Positions 30,573-39,724 of a DNA stretch of 64,000 bases are shown piece by piece. This DNA comes from Candidatus Omnitrophota bacterium (GTDB lineage: Bacteria > Omnitrophota > Omnitrophia > Omnitrophales > Aquincolibacteriaceae): positions 1 through 64,000 of the forward strand of contig JACKFM010000001.1 of NCBI GenBank assembly GCA_020632475.1, written 5' to 3'. The translations under genes were made by a program, and so were the position numbers. The notes under the pieces are model-generated. The model was given only the letters and a program-made list of their open reading frames with translations. It did no database searches and was not told where the DNA came from. The stretch's first letter is position 1. The number at the start of each line of letters is the position of its first letter.

Positions 30573-32231
30573 ATGCTTAAGCCTAAAATTCTCACCACCT
30601 TAAAAGATTATTCATGGTCTGCTTTCCGCTCGGATCTGATCGCGGGCGTCATTGTCGGCGTGGTGGCATTGCCCTTGGCCATTGCTTTTGCCATTGCTTC
30701 CGGCGTATCGCCTGACCGGGGTTTGATTACGGCCGTGGTAGCCGGATTTTTAATTTCGGCATTGGGCGGGAGCCGTGTTCAGATCGGCGGGCCGACCGGT
30801 GCATTTGTCGTCATTGTTTACGGGATTGTCCAGAAATACGGTCTCGATGGTTTGATGATGGCGACGCTGTTGGGCGGTTTTTTTCTGCTCTTGATGGGTT
30901 TGGCGCGTTTCGGAGCCGTGATCAAATTTATTCCCTATCCGGTGACCATCGGGTTCACCTCCGGCATTGCCCTGATTATTTTTTCTTCGCAAATTAAAGA
31001 TTTTTTCGGTTTGAAGATGGGAGCCCTCCCGCCGGATTTTTTAGAAAAATGGATTCTCTATTTTAAACATTGGAATACGTTTAATCCGTATACTGTGATC
31101 CTTTCCGCGGCTACGGTTGCGATCATTCTTTTATGGCAAAAAGTCACAAGGAAAATTCCCGGGTCGGTGATTGCACTGGTCCTAACCACTGCGGCCGCTC
31201 ACTGGTTGCGCCTGCCGGTGGAGACGATCAGCAGCCGTTTCGGCGATATTGCGCACACTCTGCCGATTCCGCATCTGCCGGTATTTCGCTGGGAATTAAT
31301 GGGGGAGCTGATTCGTCCCGCGCTGGCCATTGCTATTCTGGCCGGCATCGAATCGCTGCTTTCAGCCGTTGTTGCTGACGGCATGATCGGCGGCAAACAC
31401 CGCTCCAATATGGAGTTAGTAGCGCAGGGTATTGCCAATATGGTTTCGCCTCTTTTCGGCGGAATTCCGGCGACCGGTGCTATTGCCCGCACTGCGACCA
31501 ATGTACATAACGGTGCCAGAACACCCGTGGCCGGTATGGTTCACGCCCTTACACTTTTTCTGATTATGATTCTCTTTTCAAAATGGGCCGGTTTTATCCC
31601 GCTTGCAACATTAGCGGGTATTTTGATGATCGTGGCTTACCGCATGAGCGAATGGCATTCCTTTCAGATGATTTTAAAAGCCCCGCGCAGCGATGCAGTC
31701 GTTTTACTTGTAACCTTTGCGCTCACAGTCCTCATTGATTTAACGGTTGCAATTGAAGTGGGGATGGTTCTCGCCGCATTTCTTTTGATTTACCGGTTGT
31801 CGCTGGCCTCCAACATTAACACCATCACTCGTGAATTTACGGATGAGGAAGAACGTGATGATCCCAACGCGGTCAGCAAACGTCAGATTCCGAAAGGCGT
31901 TGAAATTTTTGAAATTAACGGGCCATTTTTCTTCGGCATGGTTTCCACTTTTATTGAAACGATGAATAATATTGAAAATAAACCCAAGGTCAGAATTTTA
32001 AGAATGAGGCATGTTCTGACCATTGATGCAACGGCCCTTAACGCCCTTAGGCAGGTTTCTAACCAATCACGTAAAAATGGAATTACGCTGATTCTATCGG
32101 GCATTCATGCCCAGCCTCTGGCCGCCCTTCAAAAGAGCGGCCTTTTTGAACTCATCGGAGAAGAAAATATCAGTGCGAATATTGATCTTGCACTTGAGCG
32201 GGCCTGTGCGTATCTTGGCCCTGAATCATGA
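30573..32231 (+). CDS. SulP family anion transporter with STAS domain
   Basis: 552 residues: about 12-14 membrane helices followed by a C-terminal STAS domain from about residue 435. GGSRVQIGGPTGAFVVIVYG and GGIPATGAIARTATNV are SulP/SLC26 signatures. The STAS part keeps LRMRHVLTIDATALNAL, in the position of the anti-sigma-antagonist loop. Family members carry sulfate, bicarbonate or dicarboxylates, and the substrate cannot be chosen from sequence. No carbonic anhydrase is adjacent. The ATG has no visible ribosome site. Confidence 0.93.
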   Translation: MLKPKILTTLKDYSWSAFRSDLIAGVIVGVVALPLAIAFAIASGVSPDRGLITAVVAGFLISALGGSRVQIGGPTGAFVVIVYGIVQKYGLDGLMMATLLGGFFLLLMGLARFGAVIKFIPYPVTIGFTSGIALIIFSSQIKDFFGLKMGALPPDFLEKWILYFKHWNTFNPYTVILSAATVAIILLWQKVTRKIPGSVIALVLTTAAAHWLRLPVETISSRFGDIAHTLPIPHLPVFRWELMGELIRPALAIAILAGIESLLSAVVADGMIGGKHRSNMELVAQGIANMVSPLFGGIPATGAIARTATNVHNGARTPVAGMVHALTLFLIMILFSKWAGFIPLATLAGILMIVAYRMSEWHSFQMILKAPRSDAVVLLVTFALTVLIDLTVAIEVGMVLAAFLLIYRLSLASNINTITREFTDEEERDDPNAVSKRQIPKGVEIFEINGPFFFGMVSTFIETMNNIENKPKVRILRMRHVLTIDATALNALRQVSNQSRKNGITLILSGIHAQPLAALQKSGLFELIGEENISANIDLALERACAYLGPES

Positions 32232-32262
32232 ACCTTTATCCCGCTTTCCCGATAATTTTTTA

Positions 32263-33621
32263 TTAAGATTTCTCTGAGACCGGAAGAATGTTTAAATCAC
32301 GGTTTGTTCCGATTTTTGTCCTCATGCCGATCACGCTGAAGAAGAGATCGCGGCTGGACATGGAGGTTATTTCCTGACGCACTTCTTTGAATTTGCCTGA
32401 CAGAAAAAAATGGGCACACAGCCTTAAAAAACCGGACAAAATAAATAGAGAATAAAAAGAGTAGCCTCGAAACGGCGGTAAATGGATCGCCAGATATCCG
32501 CCCAGACTCGCTCCGGCAAAAATACCGACCCCGGTAATTAAGTTAAAATAACCGATACACCGCGTCCTTTTTTCAGGGCTGACGGCATCGAAGACATAAT
32601 TGGTCGCAGACAGATTGAATCCTGCCCAGGTAAAACCGCTGAGCGCCTCGATGAAGATCAGATAAAAATAACAGGAATTTAGAGACCACAAGACGGGAAC
32701 AAAAGGGATAATCCAGCTGGTCGTCTTCAGAATGCGTGCATTGCCGGCATGATCGGCATGTTTGCCCCACAGCGGTAAGGCGATTAAGCTTGCAATAATG
32801 GATGTCAGATGCAGGCTCATATACTGGACATAAGTAAATTTCAGATTTTTGAGCATATGAACGCTGAAATAAGGCGCTGCGATTTGTGTGGCAAATGTGA
32901 TGCTGGCCACAAAAAGAACAAATTTGACGAAGTTACTTTCTTTGAACCGCCTCAGAAACATTACGAATGTAAAATCAGAATCATGTGTTTTGTGCTCGGG
33001 CATTTCTCCCATCCGCGTAAACAATAGGGATGAGATCATTCGGCAGGATGATGCAAAGATGAGCAGGCAGAAAAAAGCCAAAGCCGAGGAGAAAAGTTTT
33101 TTTAATACGAAAAGCAGAATACCTGCCAGAGCCATCGCAAGGATTCCGGCGATGCCGACTATTTGTGACCGCCATCCTAAATAATTGCCGCGTTTGTTAG
33201 GCGGTAAATAATCGCTCATCAAACTGCCCCATGCGGTACTGATGAGGTTGCCGAGAATTCTGAAAAAAGAAGCCAATGCAATCAAAACAATCATTCTGTA
33301 GGGAATCTTTAAAAGAGACAGTGAAGCAATAGGGACAAGCAGCAGGCTTTGTGCTGCAGCTCCGTAAATCAGAAATTTCCGTCGGCTGCCCAATGCCCGG
33401 ATTGAACGCACGGCCCATAGCTGCGAAATCGAACCCAGAAGATGCGGAATGGCGACAAGAAAACCAATCTGCGGTGTGGTTGCACCCAGAAATAATCCGA
33501 AGGGAACCAGATAATAGTCCAGGATAATAATCATCATATTGGAAAAAACGCCTTCCTTCCATGATGCCTTCAGACTGCTTTGGACTTTTTCCGGGTAACT
33601 GCTGAAATTAAACTTGAGCAT
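32263..33621 (-). CDS. Major facilitator superfamily transporter
   Basis: 452 residues with about 12 hydrophobic helices. I place the start at ATG 33621 (MLKFNFSSYPEKVQSSLKAS), because the upstream continuation runs into a family C element. The loop between helices 2 and 3 (RALGSRRKFLIYG) is a weak MFS motif A, and GWRSQIVGIAG and the F-rich C-terminal half are typical. SLKAS...EGVFSNMM resembles a group of MFS proteins of unknown substrate in Omnitrophota- and Planctomycetes-like genomes. The substrate is unknown. Confidence 0.85.
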   Translation of the reverse strand: MLKFNFSSYPEKVQSSLKASWKEGVFSNMMIIILDYYLVPFGLFLGATTPQIGFLVAIPHLLGSISQLWAVRSIRALGSRRKFLIYGAAAQSLLLVPIASLSLLKIPYRMIVLIALASFFRILGNLISTAWGSLMSDYLPPNKRGNYLGWRSQIVGIAGILAMALAGILLFVLKKLFSSALAFFCLLIFASSCRMISSLLFTRMGEMPEHKTHDSDFTFVMFLRRFKESNFVKFVLFVASITFATQIAAPYFSVHMLKNLKFTYVQYMSLHLTSIIASLIALPLWGKHADHAGNARILKTTSWIIPFVPVLWSLNSCYFYLIFIEALSGFTWAGFNLSATNYVFDAVSPEKRTRCIGYFNLITGVGIFAGASLGGYLAIHLPPFRGYSFYSLFILSGFLRLCAHFFLSGKFKEVRQEITSMSSRDLFFSVIGMRTKIGTNRDLNILPVSEKS

Positions 33622-33992
33622 GGATGATGATCTCCGCCGATGAAAGGCGCATTCTAGTGCTGCGCCAAAGATTAAAAAATGGGTTCGCTGCACAAGTGTC
33701 CGTAACAATGTTAAAATCCAAGCCCGTCATTTTAACATTGACGGAGCACTAGCATGCCCGTTGTTTTAATTTTAGAGGGACGGGGGGTCAACAAGTTCTG
33801 CCATCCCCAGCTAAAAAAGTGTATAATGCTTTTCACTTGCAATGGATTCATCTGACGCAGGCTACAAAATTGTCAAAAAAGCTTCTGCTCTCTCCGCCTG
33901 TATTGATCGTAACTTATTGATAAATAATAAGATAAGAAAATAGACCTAAAGTCTTTTAACCTTGGCATGCTTAATGCTTTTATGCTTGGGTT
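33622..33992. other. Divergent intergenic region with a family C element
   Basis: 371 bp between the MFS gene (minus) and the Anbu cluster (plus). The proximal part is the C2 element. A TATAAT at 33822-33827 is a possible plus-strand -10 box about 165 bases before the cluster. The rest is A/T-rich with nothing I can name. Confidence 0.55.
33654..33752. repeat. CTAGTG-bounded element (family C2)
   Basis: 99 bp with ends CTAGTGC and GCACTAG. The inner hairpin pairs TCCGTAACAATGTTAAAAT with ATTTTAACATTGACGGA. About 70 bp of the right part is almost identical to the copy at 44900-44998. Confidence 0.9.
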
Positions 33993-35495
33993 ATGCTAGA
34001 AACTCAGAAGAGAAGACAAATTAAAATGACCGAACTGGCTAAAGAGACCTTTTTTTCCGGCTATGACCCGCAGGGTTTTTATGATGAGTACTTTCGTGCG
34101 GATCAGCAAGTCCGGAGTGCGGCCAGTCAATTTATTGAACGTGTCAATACATTGTCCAAATCCGAAATTCTCAACCGGCAGCGTACGGCCGAACAATTTT
34201 TCTATAACACCGGGATTACTTTTAATACCGGCGGCAGTTCCAATGGGATTGACCGCATTTTTCCGTTTGATCTTTTTCCCCGCATTATCAGTCATGAGGA
34301 GTGGGGTATGATTGAACGCGGATTGCAGCAGAGAATTACGGCTTTAAATGAATTTCTAAGGGATGTTTACGGCGCACAAAAAATTCTCAAAGATAAAGTC
34401 ATTCCTTCCGAACTTGTTTATTCGGGCAGACATTTTTTGAAAAGCTGTATGGGGCTCATGCCGCAGCAGGGCATTTGGGCGCATGTCAGCGGGACAGATC
34501 TTGTACGCGATAAGGACGGTACGCTTTATGTTCTGGAAGACAATCTGCGTTGTCCTTCGGGCGTTTCGTATGTTTTGGCCAACCGTTCGGTAGTCAAAAG
34601 AGCATTCCCGAATTTTTTTCGTAATTATGCCATTGAAACTGTTGAAAATTATCCCGAGCAGCTTTTTGATACGCTTCAGCATATTGCCCCTCAAAGCCGG
34701 CGGGATGCGACGATTGTTGTATTAACGCCCGGTATTTTTAATTCGGCTTATTTTGAACATTCCTATCTAGCCCAACGGATGGGTGTGGAGCTGGTCGAAG
34801 GGCAGGACCTCATCGTTCAGGACGGATATGTTTTTATGAAGACCACACAGGGGCTTCAACGCGTGGATGTAATTTACCGGCGCATTGATGACGTTTTTCT
34901 GGATCCGCTTGTTTTTCGGCCTGATTCACAACTGGGTGTGCCCGGATTGATGGAAGTCTATCGGCAGGGACGTGTCGCTCTGGCCAATGCGCCCGGGACA
35001 GGGATTGCCGATGACAAAGTGATTTATAAATTTGTGCCTGAAATGATCCGCTATTATTTATCTGAAGATCCGATGATTGCGAATGTACCGACTTATCTGT
35101 GTTGTGATGAGAAAGACCGCGATTACGTTTTGAAAAATATGGAAAAACTGGTCATTAAACCGGCGAACGAGGCGGGTGGATACGGAATGCTGATCGGTCC
35201 TTATTCATCCTCGGCCGAACGTAAACGGTTTGCGCAGCTCATCTGCAAAGAACCCCGCAACTATCTCGCGCAGCCGACACTTTCGCTTTCAAGGGTGCCG
35301 ACCATTATTCGTAACCGGTGCGAAGGCAGGCACGTTGATCTTCGGCCTTTTATTTTAAACGGACGGAATGTTTACGTCATGCCCGGGGGGCTGAGCCGTG
35401 TTGCGATGAAAAAAGGATCGCTTGTCGTCAATTCATCCCAGGGCGGCGGCAGCAAGGATACCTGGGTGATGAGAAAGCAGGTGGGATCATGTTAA
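33993..35495 (+). CDS. Circularly permuted ATP-grasp protein (DUF404/407 type)
   Basis: 500 residues, soluble. YDEYFRADQQVRSAASQFIERV, then FPFDLFPRIIS and LNEFLRDVYG are the signature opening of circularly permuted ATP-grasp proteins. VLEDNLRCPSGVSYV, VIKPANEAGGYGMLIGP (ATP-binding Lys and Gly-rich loop) and a final SSQGGGSKDTWVM complete it. The family is proposed to form amide or peptide bonds. It opens the conserved cluster ATP-grasp, alpha-E, Anbu and transglutaminase. Translation may instead start at ATG 34026, which has AGAAGAG upstream and removes 11 residues. Confidence 0.9.
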   Translation: MLETQKRRQIKMTELAKETFFSGYDPQGFYDEYFRADQQVRSAASQFIERVNTLSKSEILNRQRTAEQFFYNTGITFNTGGSSNGIDRIFPFDLFPRIISHEEWGMIERGLQQRITALNEFLRDVYGAQKILKDKVIPSELVYSGRHFLKSCMGLMPQQGIWAHVSGTDLVRDKDGTLYVLEDNLRCPSGVSYVLANRSVVKRAFPNFFRNYAIETVENYPEQLFDTLQHIAPQSRRDATIVVLTPGIFNSAYFEHSYLAQRMGVELVEGQDLIVQDGYVFMKTTQGLQRVDVIYRRIDDVFLDPLVFRPDSQLGVPGLMEVYRQGRVALANAPGTGIADDKVIYKFVPEMIRYYLSEDPMIANVPTYLCCDEKDRDYVLKNMEKLVIKPANEAGGYGMLIGPYSSSAERKRFAQLICKEPRNYLAQPTLSLSRVPTIIRNRCEGRHVDLRPFILNGRNVYVMPGGLSRVAMKKGSLVVNSSQGGGSKDTWVMRKQVGSC

Positions 35496-36490
35496 GCCGT
35501 GTGGCCCATATGGTTTATTGGATGCAGCGTTACCGAGAGCGCGTCGAAAACGTAGCCCGTTTGATCGACGTGAATTTGTATTTGAGCATTGACGCCCCCG
35601 GTGATGCCCAGGAACAGTGGGAACCGCTTGTGATTACCGGCGGAGACAGTGTCTTGTTTAAAGAATTATATGGAGAGGCGACAGAGCAGAATGTAATTGA
35701 ATTTCTGACCTTTGATGAAAGGAATAAGAATTCAATTTTGCATTGCCTGCGTGAAAGCCGTGATAATGCCCGCGCCATACGCCAGGTGATTACTTCCGAG
35801 ATGTGGAATGAACTCAATCAGCTGTATCTTTATATATATAAAACAGCCGGGAGCAAAGGGAAGATTACCTCACCCTATGAGTTTTTTCAGAAAATTCGTT
35901 CGACTTGTCAGCTCTTTACAGGAATTACCGATACCACCATGTCACATAATGCCGCCTGGCATTTCGGCAGAATCGGGTATCTGCTTGAACGCGCTGACCA
36001 GACAACGCGTATTTTAGACGTGAAGTATTTTATTCTGCTGCCCTCGCCGCAGCATGTCGGTTCCCCTTACGATGACATCCAATGGGCCGCTCTATTAAAA
36101 TCCATCAGCGGGTTTGAAATGTACATGAAAAAATGGAATGATATACGGCACGCCAGTGTTGTGGAGTTTATGCTGCTGGATCCGTATTTTCCCCGTTCTG
36201 TTTTTTCGTGCGTGAGGCGTACGCTTGATTCACTGCGTGCGATCTCTGCGCTTTCCGAACAGGGAAGCGCCTATCAATCAAAACCCGAACAGCTGCTTGA
36301 AACGTTGTGCAGCGAACTGGCACAGATGAAAGTCTATGAAGTCATCAAAACGGGACTACATGAATTTATTGATAATTTGCAGATGCGAATCATTGAGATT
36401 CATAATAGTTTATATAGAACATTTTTTTCACCTAATGCCTATGAGATGATCTATCAAGATCATCAGGCGGAACTAAAACTTACTGAATAA
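35489..36490 (+). CDS. Alpha-E domain protein (DUF403)
   Basis: 333 residues, all-helical. It starts MLSRVAHMVYWMQRYRERVENVARLIDVN, the invariant N-terminus of alpha-E proteins, in which arginines and glutamates are conserved. It overlaps the ATP-grasp gene by seven bases, so the two are probably a stoichiometric complex. Alpha-E proteins always accompany this ATP-grasp type and are thought to help substrate handling. The reaction is unknown. Confidence 0.92.
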   Translation: MLSRVAHMVYWMQRYRERVENVARLIDVNLYLSIDAPGDAQEQWEPLVITGGDSVLFKELYGEATEQNVIEFLTFDERNKNSILHCLRESRDNARAIRQVITSEMWNELNQLYLYIYKTAGSKGKITSPYEFFQKIRSTCQLFTGITDTTMSHNAAWHFGRIGYLLERADQTTRILDVKYFILLPSPQHVGSPYDDIQWAALLKSISGFEMYMKKWNDIRHASVVEFMLLDPYFPRSVFSCVRRTLDSLRAISALSEQGSAYQSKPEQLLETLCSELAQMKVYEVIKTGLHEFIDNLQMRIIEIHNSLYRTFFSPNAYEMIYQDHQAELKLTE

Positions 36491-36504
36491 GTGGAGCGAA
36501 GCAC

Positions 36505-37254
36505 ATGACGTTTTGTCTGGGAATGAAAGTGAAGGATGGCTTAATCGGTATTGCCGACACCCGTATTACTTCGGGGACGGAAAGAATCACCGCTAAAAAA
36601 GTGACTTTGCATCAGCACGGAAAACATTCAATTTTTGTGATGACTTCAGGGCTGCGCTCAGCGCGTGATAAGGCCCTGACCTATTTTGAAGAAGTCTTTA
36701 AAGAGACTGAGGATTTTCCACAACTCTATAAGGCCGTCAATGCCTTTGCCAGTCAAATCCGGCGCGTGTCTTCCGAGGACCGCAAGGCCTTGAATGAAGC
36801 CGGAGTCCATTTTAATTTACATGCCCTTGTCGGCGGCCAGCTGGAAGGGGATAAAGAACACAAGCTGTACATGATTTATCCCGAAGGTAATTGGGTGGAA
36901 GTCGGTCAATCAACACCCTTTTATATTATCGGAGAATCCGGTTACGGAAAACCGATTTTGGAAAGAACGGTTGAATATACTTCAGATATCGCCTTTGCTC
37001 TGCAGGCAGGGTTTCTGGCATTCAACGCCACGATCACCTGCGCCATTGATGTCGATTATCCGATCGATATTATTGTTTACCGGAAGGATTCATTTCGTCT
37101 GATTGAAGAACGCTATACCAAGGATGAATTGGGTGATGTGTCCAAAACATGGCAGGCGTTGCTCCGCGAAGCGGTTCCGAAACTGCCGTGTGAATGGACG
37201 GATAAAATTTTGTCCAAGGCATCCATTCCAATTGAAGGGATTAAACTGTCATGA
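36505..37254 (+). CDS. Anbu (ancestral beta subunit) proteasome-like peptidase
   Basis: 249 residues of the Ntn-hydrolase fold. The sequence begins MTFCLGMKVKDGLIGIADTRITSG, matching Anbu and HslV-type beta subunits. Removal of Met1 would expose Thr2 as nucleophile, with the conserved Asp in ADTR and Lys near residue 33. Anbu forms helical or ring-like assemblies and is nearly always found with ATP-grasp, alpha-E and transglutaminase genes, as here. AGTGGAGCG precedes the start codon. Proteolytic activity in Anbu proteins has been hard to detect. Confidence 0.9.
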   Translation: MTFCLGMKVKDGLIGIADTRITSGTERITAKKVTLHQHGKHSIFVMTSGLRSARDKALTYFEEVFKETEDFPQLYKAVNAFASQIRRVSSEDRKALNEAGVHFNLHALVGGQLEGDKEHKLYMIYPEGNWVEVGQSTPFYIIGESGYGKPILERTVEYTSDIAFALQAGFLAFNATITCAIDVDYPIDIIVYRKDSFRLIEERYTKDELGDVSKTWQALLREAVPKLPCEWTDKILSKASIPIEGIKLS

Positions 37255-38156
37255 GCCCGTTGTGTTACGAAATCAAACATCGCCTTGAATATCAATATTC
37301 GGTTCCTGTTTTTCTGGAGGCCCATACGCTTTTTTTTAGACCGCGTTCTGACGGTACCCAGAAATTGATTGATTTTAACCTTTCGATTTTGCCCGAACCC
37401 ATGATGCATTCGGAAAAATTAGATCCCTTCGGAAACAATCCTTCACGGGTCTGGTTTGCCGACTCCTGGAATAAACTGGTCGTGAATGCGGTCAGCCGGG
37501 TTGAAGTGAACCGGGATAATCCTTTTGACTATCTGGTGGAACCCAACTGTCTGCAGCTGCCGGCGCACTACTCCCCGGCACTCAGCGAAGCCCTCAGGAT
37601 CTATCTTCCGGTACGCGAAAACCATCCTGCGGTCAAAGTTTACAGTGATCGTATTGCCAGAATTGCCGGGGCCAATACCATCCGTTTTCTTTTTCATTTA
37701 GCCATGGATATCGGACAGACGTTTAAAAAAATTGTCCGCGAAACGGGTGAGGCCTTGCTGCCTTCCAAAACACTTCAGACCGAAGAAGGGACCTGCCGTG
37801 ATCTGGCCGTATTATTTATTGAATGCTGCCGTATGCAGGGCCTGGCGGCGCGCTTTACCAGCGGTTATTGCAGTAGTGATGAAAATAACTTTGATCATGA
37901 ACTCCATGCCTGGGTGGAAGTTTATCTGGAGGGGGGCGGGTGGAGGGGCTATGATCCCAGTTCCGGAATTGCCGTGAGCGACGGACACATTGCCGTTGCT
38001 TCAGCACCTGAATTTTTTTCGGTTTCTCCCGTTCAGGGAACGTTTCGAGGAACCGGAGCGAAATCAACGATGACGGCCTCGGTTTCCATTTCCCGCATTA
38101 AAAAACCCACTTCCGGCAGAAAAGCCGTTTCCCGCACAGCTAAAACCGGTTCCTGA
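37251..38156 (+). CDS. Transglutaminase-like cysteine protein
   Basis: 301 residues, with the N-terminal beta domain typical of bacterial transglutaminase-like proteins (about 1-150). The catalytic triad is C182 in EGTCRDLAVLF, H219 in LHAWVEV and D235 in YDPS. In this neighbourhood it may cleave or form amide bonds on the product of the ATP-grasp enzyme. Overlaps anbu by four bases (ATGA). The C-terminal 30 residues are basic (IKKPTSGRKAVSRTAK) and may be unstructured. Confidence 0.92.
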   Translation: MSPLCYEIKHRLEYQYSVPVFLEAHTLFFRPRSDGTQKLIDFNLSILPEPMMHSEKLDPFGNNPSRVWFADSWNKLVVNAVSRVEVNRDNPFDYLVEPNCLQLPAHYSPALSEALRIYLPVRENHPAVKVYSDRIARIAGANTIRFLFHLAMDIGQTFKKIVRETGEALLPSKTLQTEEGTCRDLAVLFIECCRMQGLAARFTSGYCSSDENNFDHELHAWVEVYLEGGGWRGYDPSSGIAVSDGHIAVASAPEFFSVSPVQGTFRGTGAKSTMTASVSISRIKKPTSGRKAVSRTAKTGS

Positions 38157-38210
38157 ACAGGGGCCTTTTCTCCTAATCCTTTTCGGGTGTGCTTAATTTA
38201 AGGAAAATGT

Positions 38211-38759
38211 ATGAAAAGTACTTTGATTTTCTTTGCCGTCGTCGTGATCGGTGAACGCCTTTTTGAAGCCTTAACTTACCGCAAAAAGAAAGGTGAGATT
38301 TATGCCGCGTGGACAACAGCGGCAATGTTTGCAGCGCATATTTTCTGTTTTGCAGGAGCGCTGCTGGAATGGAGGATTGCAAGCAATGAAATCCATTTAG
38401 GGTCTGTCTGCGCCGGGTTTTTGCTTTTTAGCGCGGGCTGGATCTTAAGAAAGAAAACCATCCGCAGTTTAGGCCGGTACTGGAGCCTTTCAGTCGAAAT
38501 TCGAAGCGATCATCCGCTGATTACAGACGGGCCTTTTGCGTTATGCCGGCATCCAAATTATCTGGCCATTCTTCTTGAGGTAACCGGCTACGGCTGTGTC
38601 TTTTCGGCGTGGAAAGCCCTGGCCCTGACATGGATGATTTATGGGCCTGTGCTGTGGTTTCGAGTTCATGCGGAGGAACGTGAGATGAAACGTCATTTTG
38701 GGCAGATTTATGAAGCCTATTGCCGCCGGACACCCGCGATTATGCCCCGGTTGAGATGA
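38211..38759 (+). CDS. Isoprenylcysteine carboxyl methyltransferase-like membrane protein
   Basis: 182 residues with four to five hydrophobic helices. The SAM-binding C-terminal part has GPFALCRHPNYLAILLEVTGYG and AEEREMKRHFGQIYEAYCRRTP, the ICMT/PEMT signature. Bacterial members methylate unknown lipid or small substrates. AAGGAAA lies upstream of ATG 38211. It follows the Anbu cluster after a 54-bp gap, and a functional link is not established. Confidence 0.88.
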   Translation: MKSTLIFFAVVVIGERLFEALTYRKKKGEIYAAWTTAAMFAAHIFCFAGALLEWRIASNEIHLGSVCAGFLLFSAGWILRKKTIRSLGRYWSLSVEIRSDHPLITDGPFALCRHPNYLAILLEVTGYGCVFSAWKALALTWMIYGPVLWFRVHAEEREMKRHFGQIYEAYCRRTPAIMPRLR

Positions 38760-38788
38760 ATCAAAACTTTGGCTGATAAAGATTAATA

Positions 38789-38797
38789 TGGTATAGT
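38789..38797 (+). promoter_or_regulatory. Extended -10 box upstream of ethylene-sensor-like gene
   Basis: TGGTATAGT (TGn plus TATAGT) gives a predicted start near 38804, about 20 bases before ATG 38824. The short leader has no ribosome site. Confidence 0.45.
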
Positions 38798-38823
38798 GGC
38801 CCGTCTTTTAATGACATCTTCTT

Positions 38824-39420
38824 ATGAATAAATTCACCCAATGGTTATTAGGCACGGATGATTTTCCTCCGAGATGGTTTTGCGGACACTGGACACAGCT
38901 CCATGGCTGGATGCATATCGGCTCGGATTTTCTGATCTGGGCAGCCTATATGGCGATCTCTGTTGTTTTGTTTTATTTAATTTCAAAGCGAGACGATATT
39001 CCTTTCCCAAAACTTTTCTGGTTATTCGGGGCCTTTATCGGCGCCTGCGGATCAGTCCATTTGATTGAGGCGGTGATCTATTGGATTCCCATCTATCGGA
39101 TTTCCGCGGTGCTCAAAGTGACGACGGCCGTTGTCTCGTGGACTGCGGTTCTGGTGCTGGTTTTGCTTGCGCCTACGATTCTGAGCCTGCCCAGTCCCGT
39201 GGAGTTACAAAGAGAAATTGAACGGCGCAAAAAGATCGAGGAAGAGCTGAGTCGTAATGCCCAGGCACTTGAGACGATTAACGGAGAACTCAGAAAACGC
39301 CAGGATGAACTTGAAAAACAAAGCCGTGAGATTGAACTTATTAATGAAGTCATGGTTGGGCGCGAGCTTAAAATGCTCGAATTGAAAAAGGAATTAGACA
39401 AGTATAAGAAAAATAAATAA
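38824..39420 (+). CDS. Ethylene-receptor-like (ETR1-type) membrane sensor without kinase
   Basis: 198 residues. Three hydrophobic helices match the ethylene-binding domain of plant ETR1 and cyanobacterial relatives: SDFLIWAAYMAIS (Asp35), FGAFIGACGSVHLIE with C75 and H79 in the C-x3-H spacing of the ETR1 copper ligands C65 and H69, and KVTTAVVSWTAVLVL. Residues about 128-198 are a coiled coil rich in Glu, Lys and Arg, as in the linker after the ETR1 domain. No GAF, histidine kinase or response regulator follows in this protein or nearby. It may signal through a partner, act as a dominant regulator, or be a decayed receptor. The sequence has no frameshift scar, so I treat it as an intact gene. 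Confidence 0.8.
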   Translation: MNKFTQWLLGTDDFPPRWFCGHWTQLHGWMHIGSDFLIWAAYMAISVVLFYLISKRDDIPFPKLFWLFGAFIGACGSVHLIEAVIYWIPIYRISAVLKVTTAVVSWTAVLVLVLLAPTILSLPSPVELQREIERRKKIEEELSRNAQALETINGELRKRQDELEKQSREIELINEVMVGRELKMLELKKELDKYKKNK

Positions 39421-39426
39421 TTTTGG

Positions 39427-39625
39427 TTCTGTTGAAATCCTTATCAAATTATCAAGAAGTAACGAGGGTAAAGAAAATATTATGTCGAAACAATTAGCGC
39501 CGTCTATGAGCGAAGGAGATCGTCTCGCCTTACAGGCGGGGAAGCTTCTAAGCGATTGGCGCGTTTCAGAATAATATTTTCTTTATCCCCTTAAACATTT
39601 AATCGGATTAAAGATTTCAACAGAA
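39427..39625. repeat. Palindromic dispersed element, family A copy 4, reversed
   Basis: 199 bp with outer arms TTCTGTTGAAATC and AAAGAAAATATTAT plus complement. The core is the reverse complement of the other copies (GGAGATCGTCTCGCC and GGCGGGGAAGCTTC). It occupies most of the 304-bp gap between the ethylene-sensor-like gene and maf; nothing else is visible there. Confidence 0.85.
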
Positions 39626-39724
39626 TCATGATTTTTAAGTATTTCCCGCCTAATCTCATGCCGAAAACAGCATCCGTTGAAGTCTTGGAAGCGGAATAAC
39701 CAAAAACAAAGACCGGTAAAAAAC

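Noticed and set aside
32232..32262. Terminator between the SulP and MFS genes
   Set aside because: The 31-bp convergent gap lacks a stem followed by a T-run; the only T-run (GATAATTTTTTATTAAG) has no stable preceding stem.
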